Source: an uncultured Flavobacteriaceae bacterium
GTDB taxonomy: Bacteria; Bacteroidota; Bacteroidia; Flavobacteriales; Flavobacteriaceae
Direction of reading: 5' to 3'
Assembly: GCA_947494205.1 (NCBI GenBank)
Contig: CANLUH010000001.1
Location: 124,001-188,000, forward strand
Length of the DNA: 64,000 nucleotides
Shown: positions 44,138-53,676 of the stretch, piece after piece
How the letters are laid out: the number at the start of each line of letters is the position of its first letter
Position numbering within the stretch: position 1 is the stretch's first letter
The notes under the pieces: generated by a model
Databases searched by the model: none
Seen by the model: the letters and a program-made list of their open reading frames with translations, nothing else
Told to the model about the DNA's origin: nothing
Translations under genes and position numbers: made by a program

Positions 44138-45226
44138 ATGGAAAAACGTAAACTAAGAATAAACGGACACTCGCATTTATTACCTTACCCAGAAGAAATC
44201 CCTCAATTTATGAAGGATAAAGGTATTTTCTGGGTAGATAAAGATCGTAAATTCATGCTTCAAAAAGATTGGAGTCGCCCAGTAACAGATTCTAGTTTTT
44301 TCTTAGATGAAAAATTAGAGTGGATGGAACGCAACAAACTAGATCATGCTGTAGTTTTAAACTTGTCTCAGTTATACGGAAACGGATTACGTGTTGAAGA
44401 AATGAAACAAGCACTACGTTTTCAAAACGATTTTAATGCTAAAGTACAACGTGATCACCCCAGTAAATTTACTTGCGGCTTTGTTGTGCACCCTGGTTTT
44501 GTTCGTGGTGCCTGCTGGGAAATAGAACGTTGTGTTGAAGAATTAGGTATGCAATTATTATGCTTACCAACGCATTATATGGATACCATTGGAACTTGGC
44601 GTTGTATTTTTGATGAAGAAAACGAGCCCATTTTTGAACTAGCCAACAAATACAATCTAGCAGTGGAAATTCATCCATATGATGGTGAAAAATTCATTAA
44701 GTTAGAAAACACAAGCTGGCGTTTTCACTTAATTTGGATGTTAGCACAATGTGCAGATGCGTATCACTTTTTAACATTAAATGGGTACCCAGACAAATAC
44801 CCTAACATGCGTGTGTGTTTTGCACATGGTGGACAATTAGCACAAATAAATTTAGGAAGACGTATTCAAGGGTTTGATGGTAGACCAGATTTATTTGAAG
44901 GTAAAACACACCCAAGAAAATCGGTTGGACATAAAAATATATTTTTCGACACCTTAGTACATGATACAGGATCACTAAAACTTTTAGTAGAAAACCAAGG
45001 TTCTAAACAGGTTATTATGGGGTTAGACGACCCATATCCTTTAGGAGAAATGGAAAGTGAGAACCAAAGTTCGTATCCAGGTAAAATATTAGATTTAGCC
45101 AAGGAACGTAATATTATTAATAGTACCGAATATGATGATATTTGGGAAAACAACGTAATACAATGGTTATGCGGTAATGACGACGCTGCGAAACAAAAAC
45201 TAATTAATAGAATTACAAACGGCTAG
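44138..45226 (+). CDS. Amidohydrolase-family 2-amino-3-carboxymuconate-6-semialdehyde decarboxylase (ACMSD)
   Basis: A 362-residue amidohydrolase with the zinc start GHSHLLPYPEEIP (His11, His13), EIHPYDG, CFAHGGQ and the late Asp in GLDDPYPLGE. In this operon it should remove CO2 from the dioxygenase product to give 2-aminomuconate semialdehyde. The family call is firm; the substrate is from context and overall similarity to ACMSD/NbaD. The next gene begins one base after its stop codon. Confidence 0.93.
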   Translation: MEKRKLRINGHSHLLPYPEEIPQFMKDKGIFWVDKDRKFMLQKDWSRPVTDSSFFLDEKLEWMERNKLDHAVVLNLSQLYGNGLRVEEMKQALRFQNDFNAKVQRDHPSKFTCGFVVHPGFVRGACWEIERCVEELGMQLLCLPTHYMDTIGTWRCIFDEENEPIFELANKYNLAVEIHPYDGEKFIKLENTSWRFHLIWMLAQCADAYHFLTLNGYPDKYPNMRVCFAHGGQLAQINLGRRIQGFDGRPDLFEGKTHPRKSVGHKNIFFDTLVHDTGSLKLLVENQGSKQVIMGLDDPYPLGEMESENQSSYPGKILDLAKERNIINSTEYDDIWENNVIQWLCGNDDAAKQKLINRITNG

Positions 45227-45227
45227 A

Positions 45228-46373
45228 ATGGTAGAGGTTGCTGAGTTTTATACTTTATCGCATATTTTTATTTCGTTAATAGGCGCAATACTATTAATTG
45301 CAATTTGGTATAATATAAGGCAACGCTTTAAAGTTATTTTAGAAGAGAATGACACTCAAAAACGTGTAGACAAAGGCCTACTCTATTTAAGTTTTGCCAT
45401 GTTTGTTTGGGTCGTTTCTGGCATATGGGCGTATACTGGGCAAGTCTTTAGTTTTAAAGCTACAAATGCTTATTTATTAGGGATTCATTTTTTATCTATT
45501 GTAAATAATATGTTTCTGCTTCTAGCATTGTTTTACTTTTATTACGCGCCACGGTTTATTTACAACAATAAAAAAAATATTAAAACCATATTAGTTGTTA
45601 TCATTATCACTTCCATAGCAACGTTTGGACTTTCATATTTTTTAAAAGAGAACGATACCGTTAACGGACTTAATATTAGCGGTATTCCAGATTTATTATT
45701 ATCAGGTTTTCTATGTTATTTATTAGGGATTTCGTTATACAGAACATTTGCCTTTAGAGGACTAAAAATAGTTGGTATTATTTCTATTCTTATTATTCTT
45801 TTAATGTTCTCGTCTCAACTCTCAGACGTGTTTATAAACTATGGTAATGAATTTAGCAATAACCTTATTAAAATAATTGCTAAAACCTCTTTAATTTCCA
45901 TTTTCTTAGTATTAGCAACTACTTGGGTTATTCGTTTGGCAAGTATGCCCAAACCTAATGAAATGACCATTAGTTTTATGGATTGGAGTTTAGTAAAAAT
46001 TAGCATTCCTACTAAAAATGTTTTTGAGCAAACTATAGATTTTGGTTCTAAAACAACACAGTATAAAAACCTATTAAAATTTGCTATTAGAAGAAAGTAT
46101 GGCGATGGTAAATCGCAAAGTTTAGCCGTTGGATTATCTGGAGAAATTAAAAACCAAACCTACCTTACTAGAATTATTGATAATATTAATACTATTCTAG
46201 ATTTAGACGACACCCAATTACTAGAACGAAGAGATTTGGTAACCTTTATTGGTGAGGGACGTTATCGTTTACGTATGATTCCAAATCACATAACAATAGA
46301 TAAGACGTTACTTGAGGAATTTAATAAAAGCCCCGAAAACAAAGAGTACAAAACAATTTGTAACTCTTTGTAA
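45228..46373 (+). CDS. Seven-helix membrane protein with C-terminal soluble domain, unknown
   Basis: A 381-residue protein with about seven membrane helices in residues 8-235, followed by ~145 soluble residues with GDGKSQSLAVGLSG and TFIGEGRYRLRM. The start is one base after the ACMSD stop, so it is in the operon. It resembles 7TM sensor-type proteins seen in Bacteroidota but I recognise no family. A transport or sensing role is possible. Confidence 0.75.
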   Translation: MVEVAEFYTLSHIFISLIGAILLIAIWYNIRQRFKVILEENDTQKRVDKGLLYLSFAMFVWVVSGIWAYTGQVFSFKATNAYLLGIHFLSIVNNMFLLLALFYFYYAPRFIYNNKKNIKTILVVIIITSIATFGLSYFLKENDTVNGLNISGIPDLLLSGFLCYLLGISLYRTFAFRGLKIVGIISILIILLMFSSQLSDVFINYGNEFSNNLIKIIAKTSLISIFLVLATTWVIRLASMPKPNEMTISFMDWSLVKISIPTKNVFEQTIDFGSKTTQYKNLLKFAIRRKYGDGKSQSLAVGLSGEIKNQTYLTRIIDNINTILDLDDTQLLERRDLVTFIGEGRYRLRMIPNHITIDKTLLEEFNKSPENKEYKTICNSL

Positions 46374-46484
46374 CCACAATTACAATAACACACAATGGGT
46401 TATTTTTTAGTATAATTAGTTACATCGCTTACCTATAAGTTTATCTGTAAATAGATTGCAACTCAATCTAAAAACACAGAACAG

Positions 46485-48032
46485 ATGAACGGTAGTACTA
46501 AAACAAATCAAGCCTTTGGGCATCCAAAAGGATTATTCTATTTATTCTTTGCAGAACTTTGGGAACGCTTCTCTTTCTATGGTATGCGAGCTCTTTTAGT
46601 GCTGTATATGACGAAGCAATTGTTGTTTACAGACGACATGGCTTTTGGTGTTTACGCAGCTTATATGTCTTTAGTTTATGTTACACCTATGATTGGAGGC
46701 ATCCTTGCAGATAAAATTCTCGGTTTTAGAAAAGCCATTTTATTAGGTGGTATATTAATGGCATTGGGACATTTCTTTTTAACTTTTGAAACCCCAATCT
46801 TCTTTTACGGTTCTTTGGCTTTAGTTATAGTTGGGAATGGTTTTTTTAAACCTAATATTTCTTCTTTTGTGGGCGATTTATACCAACAAGGAGACGCTAG
46901 ACGAGATGCAGGTTTTACCATTTTCTATTTAGGTATAAATATAGGCGCTGCTGTAGCCCCTTTAGCTTGTGCCTGGTTTGCCGAAGCTTATGGTTGGCAT
47001 TATGGTTTTGTACTAGCTGGTATTGGAATGCTTGTGGGTTTATTAGTATTTAGACAGGGTTTAAAAAAGGATGTTTTTGAAAACAAAGGATTAATCCCCA
47101 ATTTAGACAACTACAACTCAAAAACCTTTGGTCTAAACAAAGGGCAACTCATAACTGTTATTGCATTTTTAACCGTACCCCTATTTGCATTAATTATACG
47201 TTTTAATGAGTTTGAGCATTACATCGTTTGGATTGTTTCTCTATTTTTAATCTGTTACATCACTTACATATTTATTACAGTAACTAAAACTGAAAAAAAG
47301 CGATTAGTGGTTATTGTTTATTTTACGCTTTTATACACTCTATTTGCGGCTATTTTCGAACAAGCAGGGAGCTCTTTAACCCTGTTTGCCGATAGAAATG
47401 TAAACTTAGTGGGCATGGACGCCGCAGGTACCAATAGTATAAATGCTGGATTTATTATACTATTTGCCATTCCGTTTTCTATGTTATGGACCTATTTAAG
47501 TCGTGTTAATAAAAATCCCAATTCTGCTATTAAATTTGGATTAGGATTGCTCTTTTTAGGCTTAGGGTTTCTCATTTTCGCCTTATCTGCGCATAGTGTA
47601 GATGAATTTGCAAAAACGTCTATGACTTATCTAGTTATAGGCTATATGGTATATACTATAGGCGAATTATTTTTATCACCTATAGGATTGTCTAAAATGA
47701 CAGAGTTATCACCTTTAAAATATGTCGCTTTTATTATGGGGGTCTGGTTTTCTGCAAATTTCTATGGCCATTACTTTGCAGGAAAAATAGCCAAGTTAAC
47801 CACAGTGTCTAATGGAAAAACAAATCCGTTCACCGAAGGTGTTTTTGGTGACATAACAACATTCTTTACAGGTATAACACCTGAAATAGCTTCACAGCAT
47901 AGTGAGAACTTTCAACAGTTATATTCTTATTTATCAGTTTACGCAAGTTTTGGTGTCATTAGCGCTATTGTTGGTATATTTGCGATATTAATTTCACCAA
48001 TCATTAAAAAATTAATGTTTGGAATTAATTAA
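46485..48032 (+). CDS. Proton-dependent oligopeptide (POT/PTR2) transporter
   Basis: A 515-residue major-facilitator protein of the peptide transporter branch. The proton-linked motif ELWERFSFYGMRALL (ExxERFxxYG) lies in helix 1, and about 14 helices follow. It imports di/tripeptides with protons. It has its own upstream region after the kynurenine operon. Confidence 0.93.
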   Translation: MNGSTKTNQAFGHPKGLFYLFFAELWERFSFYGMRALLVLYMTKQLLFTDDMAFGVYAAYMSLVYVTPMIGGILADKILGFRKAILLGGILMALGHFFLTFETPIFFYGSLALVIVGNGFFKPNISSFVGDLYQQGDARRDAGFTIFYLGINIGAAVAPLACAWFAEAYGWHYGFVLAGIGMLVGLLVFRQGLKKDVFENKGLIPNLDNYNSKTFGLNKGQLITVIAFLTVPLFALIIRFNEFEHYIVWIVSLFLICYITYIFITVTKTEKKRLVVIVYFTLLYTLFAAIFEQAGSSLTLFADRNVNLVGMDAAGTNSINAGFIILFAIPFSMLWTYLSRVNKNPNSAIKFGLGLLFLGLGFLIFALSAHSVDEFAKTSMTYLVIGYMVYTIGELFLSPIGLSKMTELSPLKYVAFIMGVWFSANFYGHYFAGKIAKLTTVSNGKTNPFTEGVFGDITTFFTGITPEIASQHSENFQQLYSYLSVYASFGVISAIVGIFAILISPIIKKLMFGIN

Positions 48033-48049
48033 CTTTTTAATACATACGC

Positions 48050-48691
48050 ATGCATTTTATACCTGAAGCTTTAGACGATTATGTTGTAAAACATACTGAA
48101 GATGAACCAGAATTATTACAAAAATTAACACGAGAAACCTTTCAGAAGATATTACAACCCAGAATGTCTAGCGGTCCATATCAAGGTCGTGTGCTAAGTA
48201 TTATCTCTAAGTTAATTAATCCTAAAAACATATTGGAGATTGGCACCTTTACAGGGTATTCTACTTTATGTTTAGCAGAAGGTATGCAAGCAGACGGACA
48301 GCTTCATACTATAGATGTTAATGAGGAATTATTCGATTTTCAGCGTAAATATTTCGATGCCTCGGAATTTGGCTCCAAAATCATTCAGCATTTAGGTAAT
48401 GCCTTAGACATTATTCCAGAACTGGATACTACTTTCGATTTAGTGTTTATTGACGCAGATAAGGATAACTATGTTAATTACTTTAATTTGATTATTGATA
48501 AAATGAATGTAGGTGGCATTATTTTATCAGATAATGTATTGTGGAGTGGTAAAGTTATTGAACCGTTAAACCCAAAAGATAAAATGACTAAAGCAGTTTT
48601 AGAATACAACACTTTATTAAAAGAAGACGACAGAGTAGAAACGGTAGTATTACCGATTAGAGATGGTTTAACTATTAGTAGAAAAAAGTAA
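48050..48691 (+). CDS. SAM-dependent O-methyltransferase (COMT-like)
   Basis: A 213-residue class I methyltransferase with motif EIGTFTGYSTLCLAE and acidic IDADKDNY, the usual pattern of the cation-dependent (family 3) O-methyltransferases. The substrate is unknown; small catechols are typical for the family. It starts 17 bases after the POT transporter stop. Confidence 0.9.
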   Translation: MHFIPEALDDYVVKHTEDEPELLQKLTRETFQKILQPRMSSGPYQGRVLSIISKLINPKNILEIGTFTGYSTLCLAEGMQADGQLHTIDVNEELFDFQRKYFDASEFGSKIIQHLGNALDIIPELDTTFDLVFIDADKDNYVNYFNLIIDKMNVGGIILSDNVLWSGKVIEPLNPKDKMTKAVLEYNTLLKEDDRVETVVLPIRDGLTISRKK

Positions 48692-48809
48692 ATTAAGTTA
48701 CTAGTCTAAAAGTTTAGATGAATAGTTTCTGTAAATTATTTTATGTTTTCGCTTATAAGGCAACTTAATTCGTAGTATTTTTACTTCAATTAATTTAATC
48801 CTCATAATA

Positions 48810-49592
48810 ATGAAAAACGTATTACTTTTAGCATCCCTCGCTATTACTTTTTTAAGTCATTCTCAAAATTTAGTTTCTAATGGAAACTTCGAACAATGGT
48901 CTAACCCTAACTCTACCCCTAACGGATGGTCGTCTGCAAGTGACTTTGGTTCTTTTAACCAAAACACAACTACCGTTTTAGAAGGTAATAATAGTGCACA
49001 ATTAAATGCCGAGTTCTTCTCTGAACTGTTTATGTTTACTACAGTAGACATCCCTTTACAAGCTGGTATTACTTATACAGTACAATACAGTTACAGATAT
49101 TTAGGAAGCAATTTTGACACAGAAGACAATATTAGGTTTAGAATATTATCTGTAGCTACAATTAGCAACCCTTTTATTAACACTGTAAATATTCAAGATA
49201 GTAACTGGAATACAGTTACGACAGAATTTACACCAACAGTAACTGACCCAGATTATTCTGTTGAAGTATATATTGAAGGACCAGACTCTGAATATCAAGT
49301 TGTATTTGATGATATTAGAATTGTTGAAAAAACGACCTTAAATACGCCCGATTTTAATTTAGAGGACACTCTAAAATTAATAATGTCTGAAGATAATATA
49401 GTAAGCTTAAAAAAGCCTTCTCAAATTGATATTACAGAAGTTTCTGTATTTTCAATTATGGGGACTAAACAAAATATTGAAACTTCTGATGATTTTTCTA
49501 CGTTTGATGCGTCTAACTTATCTTCTGGATTATACATATTTAATATTTCAACTAATCAAGGTAATCTTTCAAAAAAAGTTGTTATTAAATAG
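48810..49592 (+). CDS. Type IX secretion cargo protein with CBM-like domain
   Basis: A 260-residue protein: signal peptide (MKNVLLLASLAITFLSHSQ), a jelly-roll carbohydrate-binding-like domain at about 20-170 (LVSNGNFEQWSNPNSTP), and a C-terminal T9SS sorting domain at about 185-260 (SGLYIFNISTNQGNLSKKVV). The last ~75 residues drive export across the outer membrane. No enzymatic domain is seen; it may be a surface or matrix adhesin. Confidence 0.88.
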   Translation: MKNVLLLASLAITFLSHSQNLVSNGNFEQWSNPNSTPNGWSSASDFGSFNQNTTTVLEGNNSAQLNAEFFSELFMFTTVDIPLQAGITYTVQYSYRYLGSNFDTEDNIRFRILSVATISNPFINTVNIQDSNWNTVTTEFTPTVTDPDYSVEVYIEGPDSEYQVVFDDIRIVEKTTLNTPDFNLEDTLKLIMSEDNIVSLKKPSQIDITEVSVFSIMGTKQNIETSDDFSTFDASNLSSGLYIFNISTNQGNLSKKVVIK

Positions 49593-49625
49593 GCACACTA
49601 TAAAATATGTCGTTTAATAGTAATA

Positions 49626-49680
49626 TTGAGCTTGCTTAAATTATTTTATCTTAATAGGATATTTGCTTTAGCAAGCTCAA
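49626..49680 (+). repeat. Long inverted repeat after the T9SS cargo gene
   Basis: TTGAGCTTGCT and AGCAAGCTCAA are perfect 11-bp arms with a 33-base spacer. AAA/TTT extends them after a one-base bulge. It may end the preceding transcript, but there is no T run. Confidence 0.5.
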
Positions 49681-49789
49681 AATAAATAGGCTATAAAAGC
49701 ACCCATTTTTAAACATTTTTATTTCTATCGTTAATAAAACATATTAAACTTGTAATATTTACGTTATATAATCACTGTTTTCTATAACT

Positions 49790-50875
49790 ATGCATAAACA
49801 TTTACTTATACTTTTTTTATTAATAAGCTTTACTTCTGTTGCTCAGACCTCAGGACAAACCGTTATTGCCACTCCTGGTGATGGCGTTTATTCTATACTT
49901 AGAAAACATAATTTAAACCCTAGGCAATATTACAAAGCCTTTATAGCTATAAATAAGAAAAACCTAACTAAAGTAAATGGTTTAGTAATAGGTAAAACTT
50001 ATATCTTACCTAAAAAAGAAGCTACTGTAAGTAAAAATGACACAACTACTTCAAGCAAAATAAAAATAGTTACTCCCGAAAAAAAGACTAAAACTAGTTC
50101 TAAAACTACTACTACAAATACCATAGCAACAAAAACGGAAGAACATGCTATTTTTGGAAAAGAACATGCAAAAGTAGACATAAAAGATAATGATTTAAAA
50201 GGTGCAATATATTACTTAATCTCTGGTCATGGTGGACCAGACCCAGGAGCCACAACCTTATACAATGGTAAATTAATTACTGAAGATGAATATGCTTACG
50301 ATGTGACCTTACGTTTAGCAAAACGTTTATTATCGCATGGTGCTAAAGTCTATATTATAATCCAAGATGCCAATGATGGCATTAGAGATAAGCGCGTTTT
50401 AGAAGTAGATTATGATGAAGTAACTTATCCCAATAAAAAAATATCTAAAAGTCAGAAATTACGATTAAAACAACGTACACAAGCCGTTAATACTTTGTTT
50501 TTAAAACATGGTGGCAAATACCAGCGCTTAATTGTTACGCATGTAGACAGTAGAAGTGAGGGTAAAAATATAGATGTGTTTTTCTATCATCATAAAAACA
50601 GTAAAAAAGGAAAACGATTAGCAGAACACATCCATAATTCGTTTAAACAAAAATATGCTAAGTATCAACCTAACAGAACCTATTCTGGTACAGTTGGTTC
50701 TAGAGGATTATATTTAGTAAGGAATACATTACCTGCTATGGTTTATATAGAGTTAGGTAATATTAGAAATGCTAAAGACCAGAAACGTATTCTTAACTAC
50801 GAAAACAGAGAGGCTTTAGCAAATTGGATTTGTAATGGTATTTTAAATGATTACAAAAAAGTCCTTTCAAATTAG
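49790..50875 (+). CDS. LysM-containing N-acetylmuramoyl-L-alanine amidase
   Basis: A 361-residue exported protein: signal peptide (LLILFLLISFTSVAQ), a LysM-like segment at about 22-75, a Thr/Lys-rich linker, then an Amidase_3-like domain with SGHGGPDPGA, EDEYAYDVTLRLA, THVDSRSEGKN and YIELGNI supplying the zinc and catalytic residues. It should cut peptidoglycan stem peptides from muramic acid. The terminator's left arm begins inside its last codons. Confidence 0.9.
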   Translation: MHKHLLILFLLISFTSVAQTSGQTVIATPGDGVYSILRKHNLNPRQYYKAFIAINKKNLTKVNGLVIGKTYILPKKEATVSKNDTTTSSKIKIVTPEKKTKTSSKTTTTNTIATKTEEHAIFGKEHAKVDIKDNDLKGAIYYLISGHGGPDPGATTLYNGKLITEDEYAYDVTLRLAKRLLSHGAKVYIIIQDANDGIRDKRVLEVDYDEVTYPNKKISKSQKLRLKQRTQAVNTLFLKHGGKYQRLIVTHVDSRSEGKNIDVFFYHHKNSKKGKRLAEHIHNSFKQKYAKYQPNRTYSGTVGSRGLYLVRNTLPAMVYIELGNIRNAKDQKRILNYENREALANWICNGILNDYKKVLSN

Positions 50876-50893
50876 TATTGAAAGGACTTTATT
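50858..50893 (+). terminator. Bidirectional terminator overlapping the amidase end
   Basis: AAAGTCCTTTCAA pairs with TTGAAAGGACTTT. The left arm encodes the last amidase residues; it also serves the convergent S8 protease gene. Confidence 0.8.
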
Positions 50894-50916
50894 TTATTGA
50901 TTTTTAAAGTTCTTGG

Positions 50917-52413
50917 CTATTGCACTGCTTGTAGTGCATCAATATTTCCATAACCAAAATAATTACTCTTATTTGGATATAAATCCGACGATTGTCTTAA
51001 TCGACTTAATACTTGCGAACGAGACCAGTTTGGATATTTAGACCATACTAAAGCGGCAATTCCTGCTGTAGTAGCTGTTGCTACAGAAGACCCTCCTGTG
51101 TATATTCTTTCATTATTATAAAAGCCTAGTACTGGTGGTTTTTTACTATTATTATTAGCACCTTCCATGATGATAGTAAATTCTACTTTACTCCCATCGT
51201 GACAGTTACTACAATTATCATAATTAGAACCGTCTCTTACACCAGTTACTGCAACAGTTTCATTCATATTTGCAGGAAAAATTACACCTACAAAATTAGT
51301 AACACTTGTTGATGTCCCAGCTGCTGCAAAAATTAATTTCCCTTTACTGTGCGCAAATTTAACAGCGTCTCTTACATTACCTATAGACCAAACATAACCT
51401 ATAGACATAGAAATAATTTTAACATCATTTCTATTCCCTAATTGTCTTAAAGCGTCAGACACTCCTTTACGTTCATGATAATCATTTAATAACACATCTG
51501 AAGTTGCTCTATAAGCTACTAAATTAGAGTTATAAGCTACACCAACAGGCATGCCGTTATCATTTCTAGGTGCTGCCATTGCAGATGCCATTTGTGTTCC
51601 ATGTCCACATTTATCGTGTGGTCCATCGTAATTATTAGACCACCACCAAGGCGAATCTATATACGTTCCTTTTTTCTCTACTGTACGACCATTAGAAAAT
51701 CCGTCGTTAAATCCTGAAGTATTTAAAAGAGATTGAGACTGTGATACACCTGTATCTATTAATCCAATAGTAACACCTGCTCCTGTACTTTGGTTCCATG
51801 CTTGTGGAATATTATGGTTTGTAAAGTTCCAAGCAACTTGTACATTATTAGGTGCTGCTGTTGTATAATGAGCAGTATTAATGTTATCATTATCTTTACT
51901 ACACCCAGAACCTGATCGACTTACCTGTCCTGGATTATAATGATTATAACCGTTTGGCTCTAAATAACGCACACCTTTTGTTTTACGTAACTCTTGTATG
52001 GTTTTATAACTTTCTACTTTAACATCTATAACGTTTATAATTTCGTGTTCTACTACTGTCTCTTTAGAGCGTGTATAATTTTCGCTAGTTTCTACTAATT
52101 TTAAAATATTGTCCTTAGTAGTGTCTAATTTTGAAGTACGAACTTCACTAAAACTCTGACCGTCTTCTCCGTAGCCAATAGTTAGAATGTTGTTACCATG
52201 ATGCACAGCACTCCATAACATATGATCACTTTCATTTTTCCAATCGAAAGTAGCACCTTCATTTAATTGAGATTCAATTTTTGAATTAATTTCATTGATA
52301 GTGAGGGGTTTTGAGGGATCCTGCTGTACTGCTTCAATGATTTCGTTGTTATCTTCTTTAGAACAAGAAAACAACACAAACAATACAAATAAGGATGTGA
52401 TGGTTTTTTTCAT
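50917..52413 (-). CDS. Subtilisin-like (S8) serine protease lipoprotein
   Basis: A 498-residue lipoprotein, signal MKKTITSLFVLFVLFSC, with a ~130-residue N-terminal region that may act as a propeptide. The S8 triad is Asp in GLIDTGVSQ, His in CGHGTQMASAMA and Ser in TGGSSVATATTAG. The oxyanion Asn of subtilisins (AAGN) appears as Thr (AAAGTSTS), so activity may be altered. The open frame extends 17 codons upstream, but the lipoprotein signal sets the start at 52413. Confidence 0.9.
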   Translation of the reverse strand: MKKTITSLFVLFVLFSCSKEDNNEIIEAVQQDPSKPLTINEINSKIESQLNEGATFDWKNESDHMLWSAVHHGNNILTIGYGEDGQSFSEVRTSKLDTTKDNILKLVETSENYTRSKETVVEHEIINVIDVKVESYKTIQELRKTKGVRYLEPNGYNHYNPGQVSRSGSGCSKDNDNINTAHYTTAAPNNVQVAWNFTNHNIPQAWNQSTGAGVTIGLIDTGVSQSQSLLNTSGFNDGFSNGRTVEKKGTYIDSPWWWSNNYDGPHDKCGHGTQMASAMAAPRNDNGMPVGVAYNSNLVAYRATSDVLLNDYHERKGVSDALRQLGNRNDVKIISMSIGYVWSIGNVRDAVKFAHSKGKLIFAAAGTSTSVTNFVGVIFPANMNETVAVTGVRDGSNYDNCSNCHDGSKVEFTIIMEGANNNSKKPPVLGFYNNERIYTGGSSVATATTAGIAALVWSKYPNWSRSQVLSRLRQSSDLYPNKSNYFGYGNIDALQAVQ

Positions 52414-52574
52414 AATATTTTGTTGATTTATTAATATTCGCCTAAATATATTAAATATTCTCAAATACTATGCACACATAACACTTTAATCGACAAAATG
52501 AATGTTAAATTGAATGAATACTCAATCTACAACTAATAATTATATAGTTGTTCGATATCTAAAAAAAAAGTGTT

Positions 52575-52862
52575 TTAAAATTTACGTCTAACTGAGCCTG
52601 TAAAATCCTCAAGATCGTCCTTTACCTTATTAAGCTCTTCGTTTACATCTTTAGTAATGCTGGTATCTATACCGTGTTCTTCCACACTTTTGGTAATTTC
52701 CCCTTTAATGTCGTTAGTAGCATCTTTAAGCGTACGCATACCTTTACCTAGTCCACGTGCAATTTCGGGTACTTTATCTGCTCCAAAAACCAAAAGCACA
52801 ATAACAAGAATAATTCCTATTTCGGCACCACTAATAAATAAAAATGTTGTTAACTGCATCAC
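52575..52862 (-). CDS. tatA: Twin-arginine translocase TatA/E subunit
   Basis: A 95-residue single-span protein: N-terminal helix (AEIGIILVIVLLVFGADKVPE) then amphipathic RGLGKGMRTLKDA and an acidic tail. It has the FG hinge of TatA/TatE proteins that form the pore for folded protein export. No tatC in the window. Confidence 0.92.
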   Translation of the reverse strand: MMQLTTFLFISGAEIGIILVIVLLVFGADKVPEIARGLGKGMRTLKDATNDIKGEITKSVEEHGIDTSITKDVNEELNKVKDDLEDFTGSVRRKF

Positions 52863-52908
52863 ATTGCAAATATACTAAGTTGTTTTTAATACTTTAAAAA
52901 AAGTGCTA

Positions 52909-52945
52909 ATAAAAAACCCTTTAAAGTGAATACTTTAAAGGGTTT
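52909..52945 (-). terminator. Terminator of ppa (minus strand)
   Basis: AAACCCTTTAAAGT pairs with ACTTTAAAGGGTTT around GAAT. The U run falls on the minus strand, right after ppa. Confidence 0.8.
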
Positions 52946-52968
52946 AACATTATCTTATAGAAGTTCTA

Positions 52969-53496
52969 CTAAATTGTAAAATCTCCTTTTGCTTTGTGCT
53001 CACTGTTTTCATAACGCTCCACACATTTATTAAGAATATCGTATGCTTCTTCTGCATCTCCCCATCCACCAACATCTACTTTCTTTTTTTCTAAATCTTT
53101 ATATACTTGGAAGAAGTGTGTAATTTCTTTAATTCGGTGTGGGTTTAAATCTTTAAGATCATTATAACTATTCCAAACAGGATCTGTAACTGGTACACAG
53201 ATTAATTTTTCGTCTGGCCCTTTTTCGTCTGCCATATGAAATACACCAATAGGCTTAACTTCTACTACACACATTGGAAATGTTGGCTCTGCTCCCATTA
53301 CTAATACATCTAATGGATCTCCATCTAACGCTAATGTTTCTGGAATAAAACCATAATCTCCTGGGTACATCATAGAAGAGAATAACATACGATCAAAACG
53401 AATTTTTCCTAATTCGAAATCATATTCATATTTATTTCTACTTCCTTTTGGTATTTCTATTAAAACGTCGAACGTTAATTTTCCTTTTGGACTCAT
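52969..53496 (-). CDS. ppa: Inorganic pyrophosphatase
   Basis: A 175-residue family I pyrophosphatase with the metal motif DGDPLDVLVMG and the stretches EIPKGSRNKYEYD and DYGFIPETL. It hydrolyses pyrophosphate released by biosynthesis. A hairpin repeat lies just upstream of its start codon. Confidence 0.96.
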   Translation of the reverse strand: MSPKGKLTFDVLIEIPKGSRNKYEYDFELGKIRFDRMLFSSMMYPGDYGFIPETLALDGDPLDVLVMGAEPTFPMCVVEVKPIGVFHMADEKGPDEKLICVPVTDPVWNSYNDLKDLNPHRIKEITHFFQVYKDLEKKKVDVGGWGDAEEAYDILNKCVERYENSEHKAKGDFTI

Positions 53497-53513
53497 TGAA
53501 AAATTTATTTTTC

Positions 53514-53533
53514 ATTCCCGAGACATCGGGAAT
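53514..53533 (+). repeat. ATTCCC..GGGAAT hairpin repeat, copy 6
   Basis: ATTCCCGA and TCGGGAAT with loop GACA, 18 bases upstream of ppa on the opposite reading. Confidence 0.5.
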
Positions 53534-53676
53534 CTATTATTATTTACTTTAGACTAATTCAAAAAACTAGTGTTTTTCGGGGTGCAAAAGTACTTAAACA
53601 TTTGAGTTTGTACAAGAAAATTAGGATTTGATTACGTTTTGGTAATCTAAGTGGATTTTATAGTTCCTTTTTCTTA

